From assembly GCF_020164475.1 (NCBI RefSeq), contig NZ_JAIQWX010000058.1, positions 1 to 36,128 of the forward strand: 36,128 bases of DNA. Reading direction: 5' to 3'. The stretch's first letter is position 1. Each line of letters opens with the position of its first letter. Source of the DNA: Pseudomonas sp. REP124. Lineage in GTDB: Bacteria > Pseudomonadota > Gammaproteobacteria > Pseudomonadales > Pseudomonadaceae. The translations under genes and the position numbers were made by a program. Under the pieces are notes generated by a model that was given only the letters and a program-made list of their open reading frames with translations, made no database searches and had not been told where the DNA came from. Positions 7,961 through 16,339 of the stretch are shown one piece after another.

Positions 7961-8971
7961 ATGAACACTTTCAGCAAAGTCTTGACCGGTACCCTTCTCG
8001 CTCTGTCCGTCCACAGCGCGTTTGCCGGCGACGTTGAACACAACACCCAGGCATTTCTCGATGTGTTGAACGCCGGCACCGGCAAACCGATGGAACAGAT
8101 GACGCCCAAGGATGCCCGCGCCGTGCTGGTGGGCGCGCAGTCGGGGGTGAAGCTGACGTTACCGAAAGCCGATGTCAGCCAGAAGACAATCCAGGTCGAT
8201 GGCCAGCCGCTGAGTCTGACCGTCGTCCGGCCGGCCGGGGTCAAAGGTGAGTTGCCGGTGTTCATGTTCTTCCACGGCGGTGGCTGGGTCCTTGGGGATT
8301 TCCCGACCCACGAACGGCTGGTTCGTGACCTGGTGGCCGGTTCCGGCGCGGTGGCGGTGTTCGTCAACTACACCCCGTCTCCGGAAGCGCATTACCCGGT
8401 TGCGATCAACCAGGCCTACGCGGCAACCAAGTGGGTGGCCGAGCACGGCAAAGAGATCAACGTCGACGGCAAGCGTCTGGCCGTGGCCGGCAACAGCGTC
8501 GGCGGCAACATGGCGGCAGTGGTCGCGCTGATGGCCAAGGACAAGGGCACACCGGCAATCAAGTATCAGGTCCTGCTGTGGCCGGTGACCGATGCCAACT
8601 TCGATACCGGTTCCTATAACCAGTTTGCCGAGGGGCACTTCCTGACCCGCAACATGATGAAGTGGTTCTGGGACAACTACACCACCGACGCCAACCAGCG
8701 TAACGAGATCTACGCCTCGCCGCTGCGGGCGACCCCTGCGCAACTCAAGGGCCTGCCACCGGCGCTGGTGCAGACGGCAAGTGCCGACGTGCTGCGCGAC
8801 GAAGGCGAAGCCTACGCCCGCAAACTCGACGAAGCCGGCGTGCCGGTGACCTCGGTTCGCTACAACGGCATGATCCACGACTACGGTTTGCTCAACGTGG
8901 TGAGCCAGGTCCCAGCGGTGCGTTCGGCGATGTTGCAGGCTTCGCAGGAGCTCAAGGAGCACCTGAAGTAA
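7961..8971 (+). CDS. Secreted HSL-family alpha/beta hydrolase (esterase)
   Basis: A 336-residue protein with a signal peptide (positively charged start, hydrophobic core, probable cleavage after AFA at residue 22). The mature part has the hormone-sensitive-lipase family oxyanion motif HGGG at 105-108, nucleophile Ser179 in GNSVGG, Asp276 in ASADVLRDE and His306 in MIHDYG, so the catalytic triad is complete. The substrate is unknown; short-chain esters are usual. Of two in-frame ATGs, 7961 has AGGA at proper distance while 7955 is too close to it. It follows ohr by 37 bases with no terminator seen, so co-induction by peroxide is possible. Confidence 0.88.
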   Translation: MNTFSKVLTGTLLALSVHSAFAGDVEHNTQAFLDVLNAGTGKPMEQMTPKDARAVLVGAQSGVKLTLPKADVSQKTIQVDGQPLSLTVVRPAGVKGELPVFMFFHGGGWVLGDFPTHERLVRDLVAGSGAVAVFVNYTPSPEAHYPVAINQAYAATKWVAEHGKEINVDGKRLAVAGNSVGGNMAAVVALMAKDKGTPAIKYQVLLWPVTDANFDTGSYNQFAEGHFLTRNMMKWFWDNYTTDANQRNEIYASPLRATPAQLKGLPPALVQTASADVLRDEGEAYARKLDEAGVPVTSVRYNGMIHDYGLLNVVSQVPAVRSAMLQASQELKEHLK

Positions 8972-8981
8972 CACAATCCCT

Positions 8982-9073
8982 TGTAGGAGCGAGGCTTGCC
9001 CGCGAAGGCGCAATACCAATCGACATCAGTGTCGGCTGATAGAACGCTTTCGCGGGCAAGCCTCGCTCCTACA
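8982..9073. repeat. REPIN of the GTAGGAGC class
   Basis: Perfect 25-base arms at 8982-9006 (starting TGTAGGAGCGAGGCTTGCCC) and 9049-9073. The sequence class differs from the GTGGGAGC units elsewhere in the window. It lies between the convergent esterase gene and efp, next to a terminator. Confidence 0.9.
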
Positions 9074-9086
9074 GGAATCTTTCAGG

Positions 9087-9121
9087 CACAAAAAAGCCCG
9101 ACTCAATGGTCGGGCTTTTTC
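9087..9121. terminator. Bidirectional intrinsic terminator
   Basis: AGCCCGAC (9095-9102) pairs with GTCGGGCT (9109-9116) over a 6-base loop, with an A-run on the left and a T-run on the right. It serves both the esterase transcript and efp. Confidence 0.88.
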
Positions 9122-9137
9122 ATTCCTCAAGCAGTGC

Positions 9138-9707
9138 TTATTTAGCACGGCCTTTGTAGGAACCGCCTTCGCGGGTGTCGATTTCGATCATGTCGTCGAT
9201 TTCGATGAAGTCAGCAACCGACAGTTCGGTGCCGTTCTTCAGTTTGGCAGGCTTCATGACCTTGCCGGAAGTGTCGCCGCGAGCGGAACCTTCGGTGTAG
9301 GCAACCTGACGCACGATGGTGGTCGGCAGCTCTACGGAAACCAGACGGCCTTCGAAGAACACGGCTTCGCAGACGTCGGTCATGCCTTCTTCGATGAACG
9401 GCAGAACGGCTTCGATGTCTTCAGCGTTCAGCTCGTACATGGTGTAGTCGGTGGTGTCCATGAACGTGTAGGAGTCACCGCTGATGAACGACAGGGTCGC
9501 TTCTTTGCGATCCAGGATCACGTCGTCCAGCTTGTCGTCCGCACCGTAAACGGTTTCAGTCTTGTAGCCGGTCAGCAGGTTCTTCAGCTTGGTCTTCATG
9601 ATCGCGCTGTTACGGCCCGACTTGGTGAATTCAGCTTTCTGAACCAGCCATGGATCGTTGTCGATACGCAGCACGGTACCGGGTTTGAGTTCTTTACCAG
9701 TTTTCAT
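9138..9707 (-). CDS. efp: Elongation factor P
   Basis: A 189-residue, three-domain EF-P that relieves ribosome stalling at polyproline. The tip of domain I reads FTKSGRNSA, with Arg32 instead of Lys; this is the EarP-dependent class in which Arg32 is rhamnosylated. The family ends (KTGKELKPGTVLRI at the start, IDTREGGSYKGRAK at the end) are intact. It lies 48 bases downstream of earP on the same strand, so modifier and substrate are likely co-expressed. The protein is highly conserved and the start is unambiguous. Confidence 0.98.
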   Translation of the reverse strand: MKTGKELKPGTVLRIDNDPWLVQKAEFTKSGRNSAIMKTKLKNLLTGYKTETVYGADDKLDDVILDRKEATLSFISGDSYTFMDTTDYTMYELNAEDIEAVLPFIEEGMTDVCEAVFFEGRLVSVELPTTIVRQVAYTEGSARGDTSGKVMKPAKLKNGTELSVADFIEIDDMIEIDTREGGSYKGRAK

Positions 9708-9755
9708 TGCGAATATCCGAATTTGGATGGGATTTACAAAAATCTAGGCCGCGTA

Positions 9756-10898
9756 TCATAGCCAATTTACATAAAACTGTACCAGCGCCGCGGCGAGATC
9801 GGGCCGGGAGGCCTGTTCCAGACACCACGTTTGCGCGTGTTTTTGCAGCTCTGGCCAGTGTTTGCGGGTCGATTGCCAGTGGTCGGTCATTTTTTCGCCG
9901 GCGTTCCAGGCACGCCACAAACCACTGATCGCCTCCCGTGCAGGCTCCGAAAGATCCTGCACATACAGCGTGAGGAAGGCCTCGAGCTTGTCCAGATGGA
10001 CGTCTTCTTCCTGTTGATAAATGTGCCAGAGCAACGGCAGGCCCGCCCATTGGGCACGGACGAACGAGTCCTCGCCGCGCACGGCGTTGAAATCGCAGCA
10101 CCACAGCAAACGGTCGTACTCGTCCTGCCGGACGAACGGCAGCACCTGCACTGTCAGGCCATCGCGCACATGCACGGCGCCGGCCGTCAGGTCGCTTAAG
10201 CCCAGCCAGCGTTCGACATCCCCCAGAATCCGCCCTTCCGGCACCAACAGATGCGTCGGCGTCGAATCGCTCGCCAGCGCGTCCATCCAGCTGGCCAGCC
10301 CCGCGTTTTCGTAGGCGAACAGCGAAATCAGCTGTGAACCAGGAACACGATCGATCCCCAGGCCCTGCAGGAAAGCGCGCTGAGCCTCGGGATCCTGCTG
10401 GAATTGCTGGCGCCGATCGAGCAATCCACCCTCGCGCAGCAAACCACCGGTGCCCTGACGAAAGCCCGGAAAGAAGAAGAACTTCTGCACGTGCCGGTAT
10501 TTGACCGACGGCAAGCCGTGACAGCCGATCACCCAGTCCTCGGCGCTCAGGTAATCGAGGTTCATCCACAGCGGCGGCTTCTCGCGCTCGGCCATGGCGT
10601 CCATATAGGCACTGGGCAGTTGGCAGGCGAACGCGGCAATCACCACATCCGCGGCATCGACCGGCTGGAAGTCGGCGCTCCAGTGACGCACTTCGACGCC
10701 CTGCTGCCATTGCTGGCCGGTGTGGATATCGATTTCCGGGCACATGCGCTCGAAGGCTCGCAGATCATCGACCCACAAGCGCACCGCCACGCCATGCTCG
10801 GCAACCAGCTGGCGCGCCAGGCGCCAGGTCACGCCGATGTCGCCGTAGTTATCCACCACAGTGCAAAAAATATCCCAGCGGGTTTTCAGTTCAGACAT
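9756..10898 (-). CDS. earP: EF-P arginine rhamnosyltransferase EarP
   Basis: A 380-residue GT-B glycosyltransferase (formerly DUF2331) that transfers rhamnose from dTDP-rhamnose to Arg32 of EF-P. The N-terminal FCTVVDNYGDIGVTWR contains Asp16 and Asp20, equivalent to the catalytic Asp13 and Asp17 of the P. putida enzyme, whose N-terminus is three residues shorter. The C-terminal domain contains LPFVRQDEYDRLLWCCDFN and VRGEDSFVRAQWAG, the dTDP-rhamnose binding segment. It is immediately upstream of efp and divergent from a small membrane protein gene at 11022. Confidence 0.96.
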   Translation of the reverse strand: MSELKTRWDIFCTVVDNYGDIGVTWRLARQLVAEHGVAVRLWVDDLRAFERMCPEIDIHTGQQWQQGVEVRHWSADFQPVDAADVVIAAFACQLPSAYMDAMAEREKPPLWMNLDYLSAEDWVIGCHGLPSVKYRHVQKFFFFPGFRQGTGGLLREGGLLDRRQQFQQDPEAQRAFLQGLGIDRVPGSQLISLFAYENAGLASWMDALASDSTPTHLLVPEGRILGDVERWLGLSDLTAGAVHVRDGLTVQVLPFVRQDEYDRLLWCCDFNAVRGEDSFVRAQWAGLPLLWHIYQQEEDVHLDKLEAFLTLYVQDLSEPAREAISGLWRAWNAGEKMTDHWQSTRKHWPELQKHAQTWCLEQASRPDLAAALVQFYVNWL

Positions 10899-11021
10899 TC
10901 CAGGCTCCCGTTGGCAAAGGCAGCGATTGTCCGCATAAATTCCCCCATACAGAAGAGCCGACGACGATTAATCTTTCTGCGACAATCGCAAATGCCCGCG
11001 ACCCACCGCCAGGAGGCAACC

Positions 11022-11429
11022 ATGCCCTACCGTCCCAACCCGCGCCGCCCGTTGCCGATCCAGCTCAATGCCCTGCAACTGACCGGCAGCATTGCCTTGG
11101 GTCTGTGGCTGGGGTTCATTGCCATCGCATTGACCTGCTGGCTCGCTTCACGCTTCGTGTTCAACGAACAATTGGCGCCGGTGGCCCAGGCAGTGCAACA
11201 ACTGGCCAACCCGCCCGTGGTGCAGCAGGTTCCCGATCTTCCTCCCCAGAGCCCGCTGTTCGAGCAATACGAAGAGAACCTGCGCAAGAGCGAACAGGCC
11301 GCACGCCTTGATCAGGCCCGTAGCAGTAACCGTAATCTGTCGAACCCCAAATGCCAGTTCTGGCTGCAACAGGACCAGACGGCGCCCAGCGAAAAAAGCC
11401 GCGCCAATGTCCTGCAATTCTGCGATTGA
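11022..11429 (+). CDS. Small single-span membrane protein, function unknown
   Basis: A 135-residue protein. The N-terminus is basic (PYRPNPRRPLP), followed by one strong transmembrane segment at about residues 20-45 (IALGLWLGFIAIALTCW) and a charged, Gln-rich soluble tail with two cysteines near the C-terminus (PKCQFWLQQ and LQFCD). I do not recognise the family. The open frame extends far upstream, but AGGAGG at 11011-11016, five bases before the ATG, fixes the start. It is followed after two bases by a GreA/B-like gene, so the two are one transcription unit. Confidence 0.8.
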   Translation: MPYRPNPRRPLPIQLNALQLTGSIALGLWLGFIAIALTCWLASRFVFNEQLAPVAQAVQQLANPPVVQQVPDLPPQSPLFEQYEENLRKSEQAARLDQARSSNRNLSNPKCQFWLQQDQTAPSEKSRANVLQFCD

Positions 11430-11431
11430 TC

Positions 11432-11914
11432 ATGAATAAACAGACCGTTCACCAACTGATTCTCGACAAACTGCGCATCGATCTCGACATCGCCGAGCGC
11501 GCGGCGCAGACCGCCTACGAAACGGCTACACACGAAGAGAACATTGCCGAAAACAAGTACGACACATTGGGACTGGAGGCGTCCTATCTGGCGGCCGGGC
11601 AAGCCAGGCGCGTCGAGGAAATCCGCCAGTCCCTGGCGCTTTGCCAGAACCTGATTCTGCGTCCATATGACGATCAGCGCGGTATCGAGGTCGGTGCGTT
11701 GCTGGGCCTGGAAGACGAACAGGGTCGCGAACAGTGGCTGTTCCTGGCACCGGATGCCGCAGGGCTGAAGGTAGAGCTGGTGGGACAACCGGTCACCGTC
11801 ATCACCCCGCGCTCACCGCTGGGCAAAAGCCTGCTGGGCAAGTTCGAGGGCGATGAGGTGGAGATTCTGGTGGCGGGCGCTCGGCAACAGTTCGCTGTCA
11901 CCGAGGTCGTCTAG
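11432..11914 (+). CDS. GreA/GreB-like protein
   Basis: A 160-residue protein with a helical N-terminal half and a GreA/B C-terminal domain: VTVITPRSPLGKSLLGKFEG near residues 117-136, followed by DEVEILVAGARQQFAVTEV. The possible coiled-coil tip reads HEENIAENKYDT, with Glu36-Glu37 where Gre factors place their acidic pair, but the match is loose. It may bind RNA polymerase near the secondary channel, as other Gre-fold proteins do. A true greB is at 24360. It starts two bases after the small membrane protein, and its stop is six bases from the convergent cysB stop. Confidence 0.72.
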   Translation: MNKQTVHQLILDKLRIDLDIAERAAQTAYETATHEENIAENKYDTLGLEASYLAAGQARRVEEIRQSLALCQNLILRPYDDQRGIEVGALLGLEDEQGREQWLFLAPDAAGLKVELVGQPVTVITPRSPLGKSLLGKFEGDEVEILVAGARQQFAVTEVV

Positions 11915-11920
11915 AAAAGA

Positions 11921-12895
11921 TCAGTGGACGGGCAGTTCGACGCCTTCGAACAGTTCTTCCAGTTCCTGCTTGTTATGGCACTGAATGGCTTTGGCCATGA
12001 CGTCGCGGGTCAGGTGCGGGGCGAACTTCTCGATGAAGTCGCACATGAAGCCACGCAGGAAGGTACCGCGACGGAAACCGATCTTGGTGATGCTCGATTC
12101 GAACAGTTCGCTGGCATCGAGTACGACCAGATCGTTGTCGAGTTTGGTATCAACGGCCATTTTCGCCACGATGCCCACGCCCAGGCCCAGGCGAACGTAA
12201 GTCTTGATCACGTCGGCGTCGGCGGCGGTGAACACCACTTTTGGCGTCAGGCCGCGATGGCTGAAGGCTTCGTCGAGCTTGGAACGGCCGGTGAAACCGA
12301 ACACGTAAGTCACGATCGGGTATTCGGCCAAGGCTTCGAGGGTCAGCTTCGGCAGTTTGGTCAGCGGGTGACCGTGAGGGACGACCACGCAGCGGTTCCA
12401 GCGGTAGCACGGCATCATCACCAGATCGCCGAACAGCTCCAGCGCTTCAGTGGCGATGGCGAAATCCACGGTGCCGTCAGCGGCCATTTCGGCGATCTGC
12501 ATCGGCGAACCCTGGTGCATGTGCAGGGCCACGTCCGGGTATTGCTTGATGAAGTTGCTGATCACCGGCGGCAGTGCGTAGCGCGCCTGGGTGTGGGTGG
12601 TGGCAATCGACAGGGTGCCTTTCTTCTCGTTGGAGAATTCCTGAGCGATCTGCTTGATGCTTTCGACCTTGCGCAGGATCTCGCCGGCGGTGGTGATGAT
12701 GCGCTCGCCGGCCGGGGTGACGCGGGTCAGGTGTTTGCCGCTGCGGGCGAAAACTTCGACGCCCAGTTCGTCTTCCAGCAGGCGGATCTGTTTGCTGATG
12801 CCCGGTTGCGAGGTGTAAAGGCTTTGGGCTGTAGCGGAAACGTTGAGGTCGTGGTGCGCCACTTCCCAGATGTAGCGCAGTTGTTGAAGCTTCAT
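11921..12895 (-). CDS. cysB: CysB, LysR-type master regulator of cysteine biosynthesis
   Basis: A 324-residue LysR-type regulator whose whole length matches CysB. The HTH begins MKLQQLRYIWEVAHHDLNVS and includes LYTSQPGISKQIRLLEDELG. The effector domain has ATTHTQARYALPPVI (about residues 98-112), where N-acetylserine and sulfate bind in known CysB. CysB activates sulfate uptake and reduction genes. The upstream gene on this strand is a universal stress protein, 116 bases away, so cysB probably has its own promoter in that AT-rich gap. Confidence 0.96.
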   Translation of the reverse strand: MKLQQLRYIWEVAHHDLNVSATAQSLYTSQPGISKQIRLLEDELGVEVFARSGKHLTRVTPAGERIITTAGEILRKVESIKQIAQEFSNEKKGTLSIATTHTQARYALPPVISNFIKQYPDVALHMHQGSPMQIAEMAADGTVDFAIATEALELFGDLVMMPCYRWNRCVVVPHGHPLTKLPKLTLEALAEYPIVTYVFGFTGRSKLDEAFSHRGLTPKVVFTAADADVIKTYVRLGLGVGIVAKMAVDTKLDNDLVVLDASELFESSITKIGFRRGTFLRGFMCDFIEKFAPHLTRDVMAKAIQCHNKQELEELFEGVELPVH

Positions 12896-13011
12896 ATGAA
12901 TCCCTCAAAGCAGATAGACGCCACGGGCATCAGCGACGGTATATAACTATATGAATGGTTTGAAGAATAAATCTAGAACTTTTTTATCAGAATGCCACTA
13001 TTCATTGCGTT

Positions 13012-13515
13012 CTAGCGATCCCCCTGGCGACGACGTTGCACCAGCGGCACCAGGTAAACCGGCACCTTCGACAGCTGCAACACACGCGCTGCGGTCCGCC
13101 CTAGAGGCGTTTCCGCACCAGCACCATGGCTATGGCTACCTACGATCAGTAAATCCACGGAGAGTTTCTGCGCCTGATCCAGAATCACTTGCGCCGGATC
13201 GCCCTGCAGCACACGTACCGCCTGGATCCGCTCCAGGTCATGCTCGCCCTCTTCTCCCAATTCCTCCCGAAAACTGTCCAGTACCCGTTGTTCGATATTG
13301 GCGATAACGGTATTCAGACCCTGACTGTGAAATTCGTTCAGCGCCTGCTCATCCAGATAGCTCTGCAGCACCGATTCGGCAAACAGCCCCATGGGCTCAA
13401 CCGCATGCACTACGTACAGGTCGGCATTGAATGTCCGTGCCAGTTCCAGGGCGTGCTGCATCACCACAGGGGCGTACAGACCGAGGTCAGTGGCATAGAG
13501 CATCGAGCGAATCAT
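13012..13515 (-). CDS. Universal stress protein (UspA fold)
   Basis: A 167-residue single-domain Usp. The N-terminal strand MLYATDLG and the C-terminal ATP-binding signature GSHSHGAGAETPLGRTAARV (about residues 127-146, of the form G-2x-G-9x-G-S/T-like) support an ATP-binding UspA-type protein. There is a long insertion between strand 2 and the signature. Specific function is unknown. It lies between the 5'-nucleotidase operon and cysB on the same strand, with about 95 bases on the 5' side. Confidence 0.88.
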   Translation of the reverse strand: MIRSMLYATDLGLYAPVVMQHALELARTFNADLYVVHAVEPMGLFAESVLQSYLDEQALNEFHSQGLNTVIANIEQRVLDSFREELGEEGEHDLERIQAVRVLQGDPAQVILDQAQKLSVDLLIVGSHSHGAGAETPLGRTAARVLQLSKVPVYLVPLVQRRRQGDR

Positions 13516-13609
13516 ATGACCTCCTCTGATACCAACATGGCGGAGATTGATTCAGCTTAGCAGTGCCTTGGAGACTACGACGTTTGGCGCAACACGTTGA
13601 TCGGCGGGC

Positions 13610-14515
13610 TTAAACCTTTTGCTCGTTGCTTATGCCATGGGGCACATGACCGGTGGCGACGACTTCCCGGGCCAACTCGCAATGACCGGCCTGATCATCG
13701 AAAAACACATCGGCGGCGAAGGCCTCGAGAAACGCCGATTTGGTCAGGCCACCCAGAAATAGCGACTCATCCAGACGGATGTCCCACTCGCGCAGGGTGC
13801 GGATCACCCGCTCGTGGGCCGGCGCAGAGCGGGCGGTGACCAGCGCCGTGCGGATCGGGCAGGCGCCATCGGGAAACTCGCGCTGCAACAGATTGAGCGC
13901 GGCGAGGAAGCCCTTGAAAGGACCGCCGCGCAACGGTTCGCGGGCCGACTCGCGCTCCTTGGCCTGAAACGCTTCCAGGCCGCCGGACTGATAGACGCGC
14001 TCGGACTCATCGGAAAACAGCACCGCATCGCCGTCGAAGGCAATGCGCAATTCATCGCTGGCGGCGCGGCTGGCTCCTCCCGACAGAATCGTCGCTGCGG
14101 CGAAACCGGCGTCCAGCGCGCTGCGAACGTCTTCGGCATGGGTCGAGAGGAACAGGTCGCAGCCAAAAGCCTTGAGATAAGGATAAGGACTGCGCCCGCC
14201 GACGAACGCCGCCCGGGAAATCGCCAGCCCATAGTGGTCGATCGAGTTGAACACCCGCAGGCCGGTGTCGGCACTGTTGCGTGACACCAGGATCACCTCG
14301 ACCCGGGCACGGCCGAGGTGAGCATTGAGGTTGAGGAGTTTCTGCACCAGAGGGAAAGCATCGCCGGGTTCGAGAATTTCGTCTTCGTGCTCGATCTGAT
14401 ACTGCCGGTAGGCCTCGACGCCGCTCGACAGATAGACTTTGTGGCTTTCACTCAAATCGAACAGGGCTCGCGAGGAAATCGCCAGTACCAGTTTGTCGTC
14501 GATGTTTTTTGCCAT
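13610..14515 (-). CDS. Cytosolic 5'-nucleotidase I-like protein
   Basis: A 301-residue protein of the 5-nucleotidase (cN-I, PF06189-type) family. The HAD-like catalytic motif FDGDAVLFSDESE (residues 160-172) has Asp161 and Asp163 as expected nucleophile and acid/base. Other conserved blocks are AISSRALFDLSESHKVY, VEVILVSRNSADTGLRVFNS and FLGGLTKSAFLEAFAADVFFDDQ, which carries the third acidic site. It probably dephosphorylates nucleoside monophosphates; the substrate is not assigned. It begins 26 bases after panE-like and is likely the last gene of the thioredoxin/PanE/nucleotidase operon. Confidence 0.85.
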   Translation of the reverse strand: MAKNIDDKLVLAISSRALFDLSESHKVYLSSGVEAYRQYQIEHEDEILEPGDAFPLVQKLLNLNAHLGRARVEVILVSRNSADTGLRVFNSIDHYGLAISRAAFVGGRSPYPYLKAFGCDLFLSTHAEDVRSALDAGFAAATILSGGASRAASDELRIAFDGDAVLFSDESERVYQSGGLEAFQAKERESAREPLRGGPFKGFLAALNLLQREFPDGACPIRTALVTARSAPAHERVIRTLREWDIRLDESLFLGGLTKSAFLEAFAADVFFDDQAGHCELAREVVATGHVPHGISNEQKV

Positions 14516-14541
14516 GCCCTTCCCCCCTCGGATGGATCGAC

Positions 14542-15498
14542 TCAGCGGTTACGTCGATCGATGAAACCCAGACTGCGATACAAGGCCTCGATTCGCGGCA
14601 GTTCGCAGCCCGCGGCCTTTGCCGCTGCCAGTGGCCGGGCGTAAATGGCGTCCAGTTCCAGCGGTCGCTTGTGCAGATGATCGTGGTACATGCTCGGCCA
14701 GTAGTCGGGCATTTTCTCGGTCATCATGAACAGATGCTCGGCATAACCGGCCGGCACTTCGTGACCGCAGGCGACGGCCCCCTGTACTACTTCGGACATC
14801 AATGCCTTGATCAACTCGCGGCTGTCGGTATCGGCCATCAACGGCGTGGTGCTCGCCCCCAGCAACACCGAAAGACCGTTGTAAGGAACATTCCAGACCA
14901 GTTTCAGCCAGCGCGCCTGGTGCAGGTTGGCCATGGCCTGTGAATCGATGCCGGCGCCGCGGAACAAACCGACACCTTCCTCGATGATCGCGGTGCGCTG
15001 CGCACCATCGGCGGCCGGGCCGCTGTGGTAGCCGACATGCACCGCGCCCAGCGCCTGATGGGTGATGACCCCGGGGGCTTCGCGATGGACGCAGATATAG
15101 CAGAGCCCGCCCAGCACATGCAGCGAATCAGGCAGCAATTCACGCAGGCTGTCCTCGACGTCGAGGCCGTTCTGCAATAGCAGCACCTTGGCATTCGGCG
15201 CCGCGGCCTGCTGGATGATCGGCGCCAGGTCCGCGTTGCTGGAGGTTTTCGCCCCCACCAGCAGCCAGTCGCAGGGCGGCATGTCTTCGGCGGCCGAGTA
15301 GGCCTGCACCGGATTCAACGTAAGCGCACCATGCACCGCGCTGTGCAATTGCAGCCCGCGTTCGGCCACCGCGGAAAACTCGCTGCGCAGCAGAAAGTGC
15401 ACATCAAAACCGGCTCGCGCCAGCATCAATCCGTAGAAACCGCCGATTGCACCGGTCCCGATAATACCGATTGTCGGTTTGGCAACTGCCCCCATCAT
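14542..15498 (-). CDS. Ketopantoate reductase-like protein (ApbA/PanE family)
   Basis: A 318-residue oxidoreductase. The N-terminal Rossmann motif GTGAIGG (14-20) binds NADP. The C-terminal helical domain has WLKLVWNVPYNGLSVLLG, with the conserved catalytic Lys, and HKRPLELDAIYARPL, with the conserved Glu region. PanE reduces 2-dehydropantoate to pantoate for CoA synthesis, but Pseudomonas genomes carry several paralogues, so the substrate is not certain. The start ATG overlaps the stop of the thioredoxin-like gene (ATGA), indicating translational coupling. GGAG lies five bases upstream. Confidence 0.88.
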   Translation of the reverse strand: MMGAVAKPTIGIIGTGAIGGFYGLMLARAGFDVHFLLRSEFSAVAERGLQLHSAVHGALTLNPVQAYSAAEDMPPCDWLLVGAKTSSNADLAPIIQQAAAPNAKVLLLQNGLDVEDSLRELLPDSLHVLGGLCYICVHREAPGVITHQALGAVHVGYHSGPAADGAQRTAIIEEGVGLFRGAGIDSQAMANLHQARWLKLVWNVPYNGLSVLLGASTTPLMADTDSRELIKALMSEVVQGAVACGHEVPAGYAEHLFMMTEKMPDYWPSMYHDHLHKRPLELDAIYARPLAAAKAAGCELPRIEALYRSLGFIDRRNR

Positions 15499-15830
15499 GG
15501 CAACTCCTCAGCTGTTCGACCCAGCGCCTGCCGGATCGCCCGATTCAGTTCGGACGCGGTCAGGCGCGAATGCAATGCTCCAAAGAACTCACCGTCGCGT
15601 ACCACAAACAGCGCCGGCAAATGAAAGACCTGATAGCGCTCGACCACCCCGCCGTTGTTTCCGGCGTCGATCCAGCACAGCCGATCGACCGCCAGATCGA
15701 GCGTCGGCAATTGTTCGCGGGCAAAGCGGCAACTCGAACAGCCGACACTGGTAAAAATCACCAGAGATACGCCATTCATCGTCAGCAGCCGCTGGTCGGC
15801 GTCAAAATCGGTCAGTTCCAATTCGACCAC
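15495..15830 (-). CDS. Thioredoxin-fold protein
   Basis: A 111-residue protein with a CSSC redox motif (residues 31-34, FTSVGCSSCRFAREQLP) and the cis-Pro segment FHLPALFVVRDGEFFG. It differs from canonical thioredoxin in the active site (CSSC, not CGPC) and in the absence of a signal peptide, so it would act in the cytosol. The frame stays open to an ATG at 15893, but that would run into the divergent PilZ-like gene. I prefer the GTG at 15830, where homology to the fold begins; no clear ribosome site is seen there. It is coupled to the PanE-like gene by overlap. Confidence 0.72.
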   Translation of the reverse strand: MVELELTDFDADQRLLTMNGVSLVIFTSVGCSSCRFAREQLPTLDLAVDRLCWIDAGNNGGVVERYQVFHLPALFVVRDGEFFGALHSRLTASELNRAIRQALGRTAEELP

Positions 15831-15846
15831 TATACTGGGGGAAATA

Positions 15847-16323
15847 ATGTCAGATGGCCGACACATGGAGTCCGTGTTCATGGGACGATTCATTCCTCAT
15901 CCTGACGATGTACCGGTGGAATTGACGCTGCTCAAGCCCGAGTGTATTTCGCGGCAACAGCTGCACACTATCAGCCTCGGGGGTGTGGCTTGCAATTATC
16001 ACCGCGCGTGGCGTCACGGCACGGCGCTTGAAGTGCGCATGCCGACCCTGAACCCCGACATGCGCTTTCTGGGCTATGTGGCCTGGTGCCTGCGCCGCAA
16101 GCACGGTTACCTGGTGGGCATCGCCTTCGTCGACGAGCAGACGCTGTTCAGTGCGCGGATGGGCGAGCAGGTCTGCCGGATAGAGCGTTATTGCCGCCAG
16201 CATGACGTACACGACGATCTTCAGGAAGTTCAGGCGCGGGCGCTGGAGTGGGTCCAGCAACATGCCGACGAGTTTTCCCATGAGACAGTGCGCAAGGCGT
16301 TTGCGCAGCCTGTGCTGGATTAG
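15847..16323 (+). CDS. PilZ-domain-like protein with degenerate c-di-GMP motif
   Basis: A 158-residue protein resembling PilZ proteins: a central beta-barrel with TISLGGVAC near residue 44, matching the xxSxxG part of the motif, then YVAWCLRRKHGYLVGIAFVDEQ, as in the barrel's last strands. The preceding RxxxR motif needed for c-di-GMP binding is not evident (ISRQQLH has one Arg), so it may not bind the nucleotide. The C-terminal helix is His/Gln-rich. Start choice is open: 15847 has GGGGG about five bases upstream; 15880 has GGAG nine bases upstream. It is divergent from the thioredoxin operon with a very short gap. Confidence 0.7.
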   Translation: MSDGRHMESVFMGRFIPHPDDVPVELTLLKPECISRQQLHTISLGGVACNYHRAWRHGTALEVRMPTLNPDMRFLGYVAWCLRRKHGYLVGIAFVDEQTLFSARMGEQVCRIERYCRQHDVHDDLQEVQARALEWVQQHADEFSHETVRKAFAQPVLD

Positions 16324-16339
16324 CCAATTACCCAATCCC

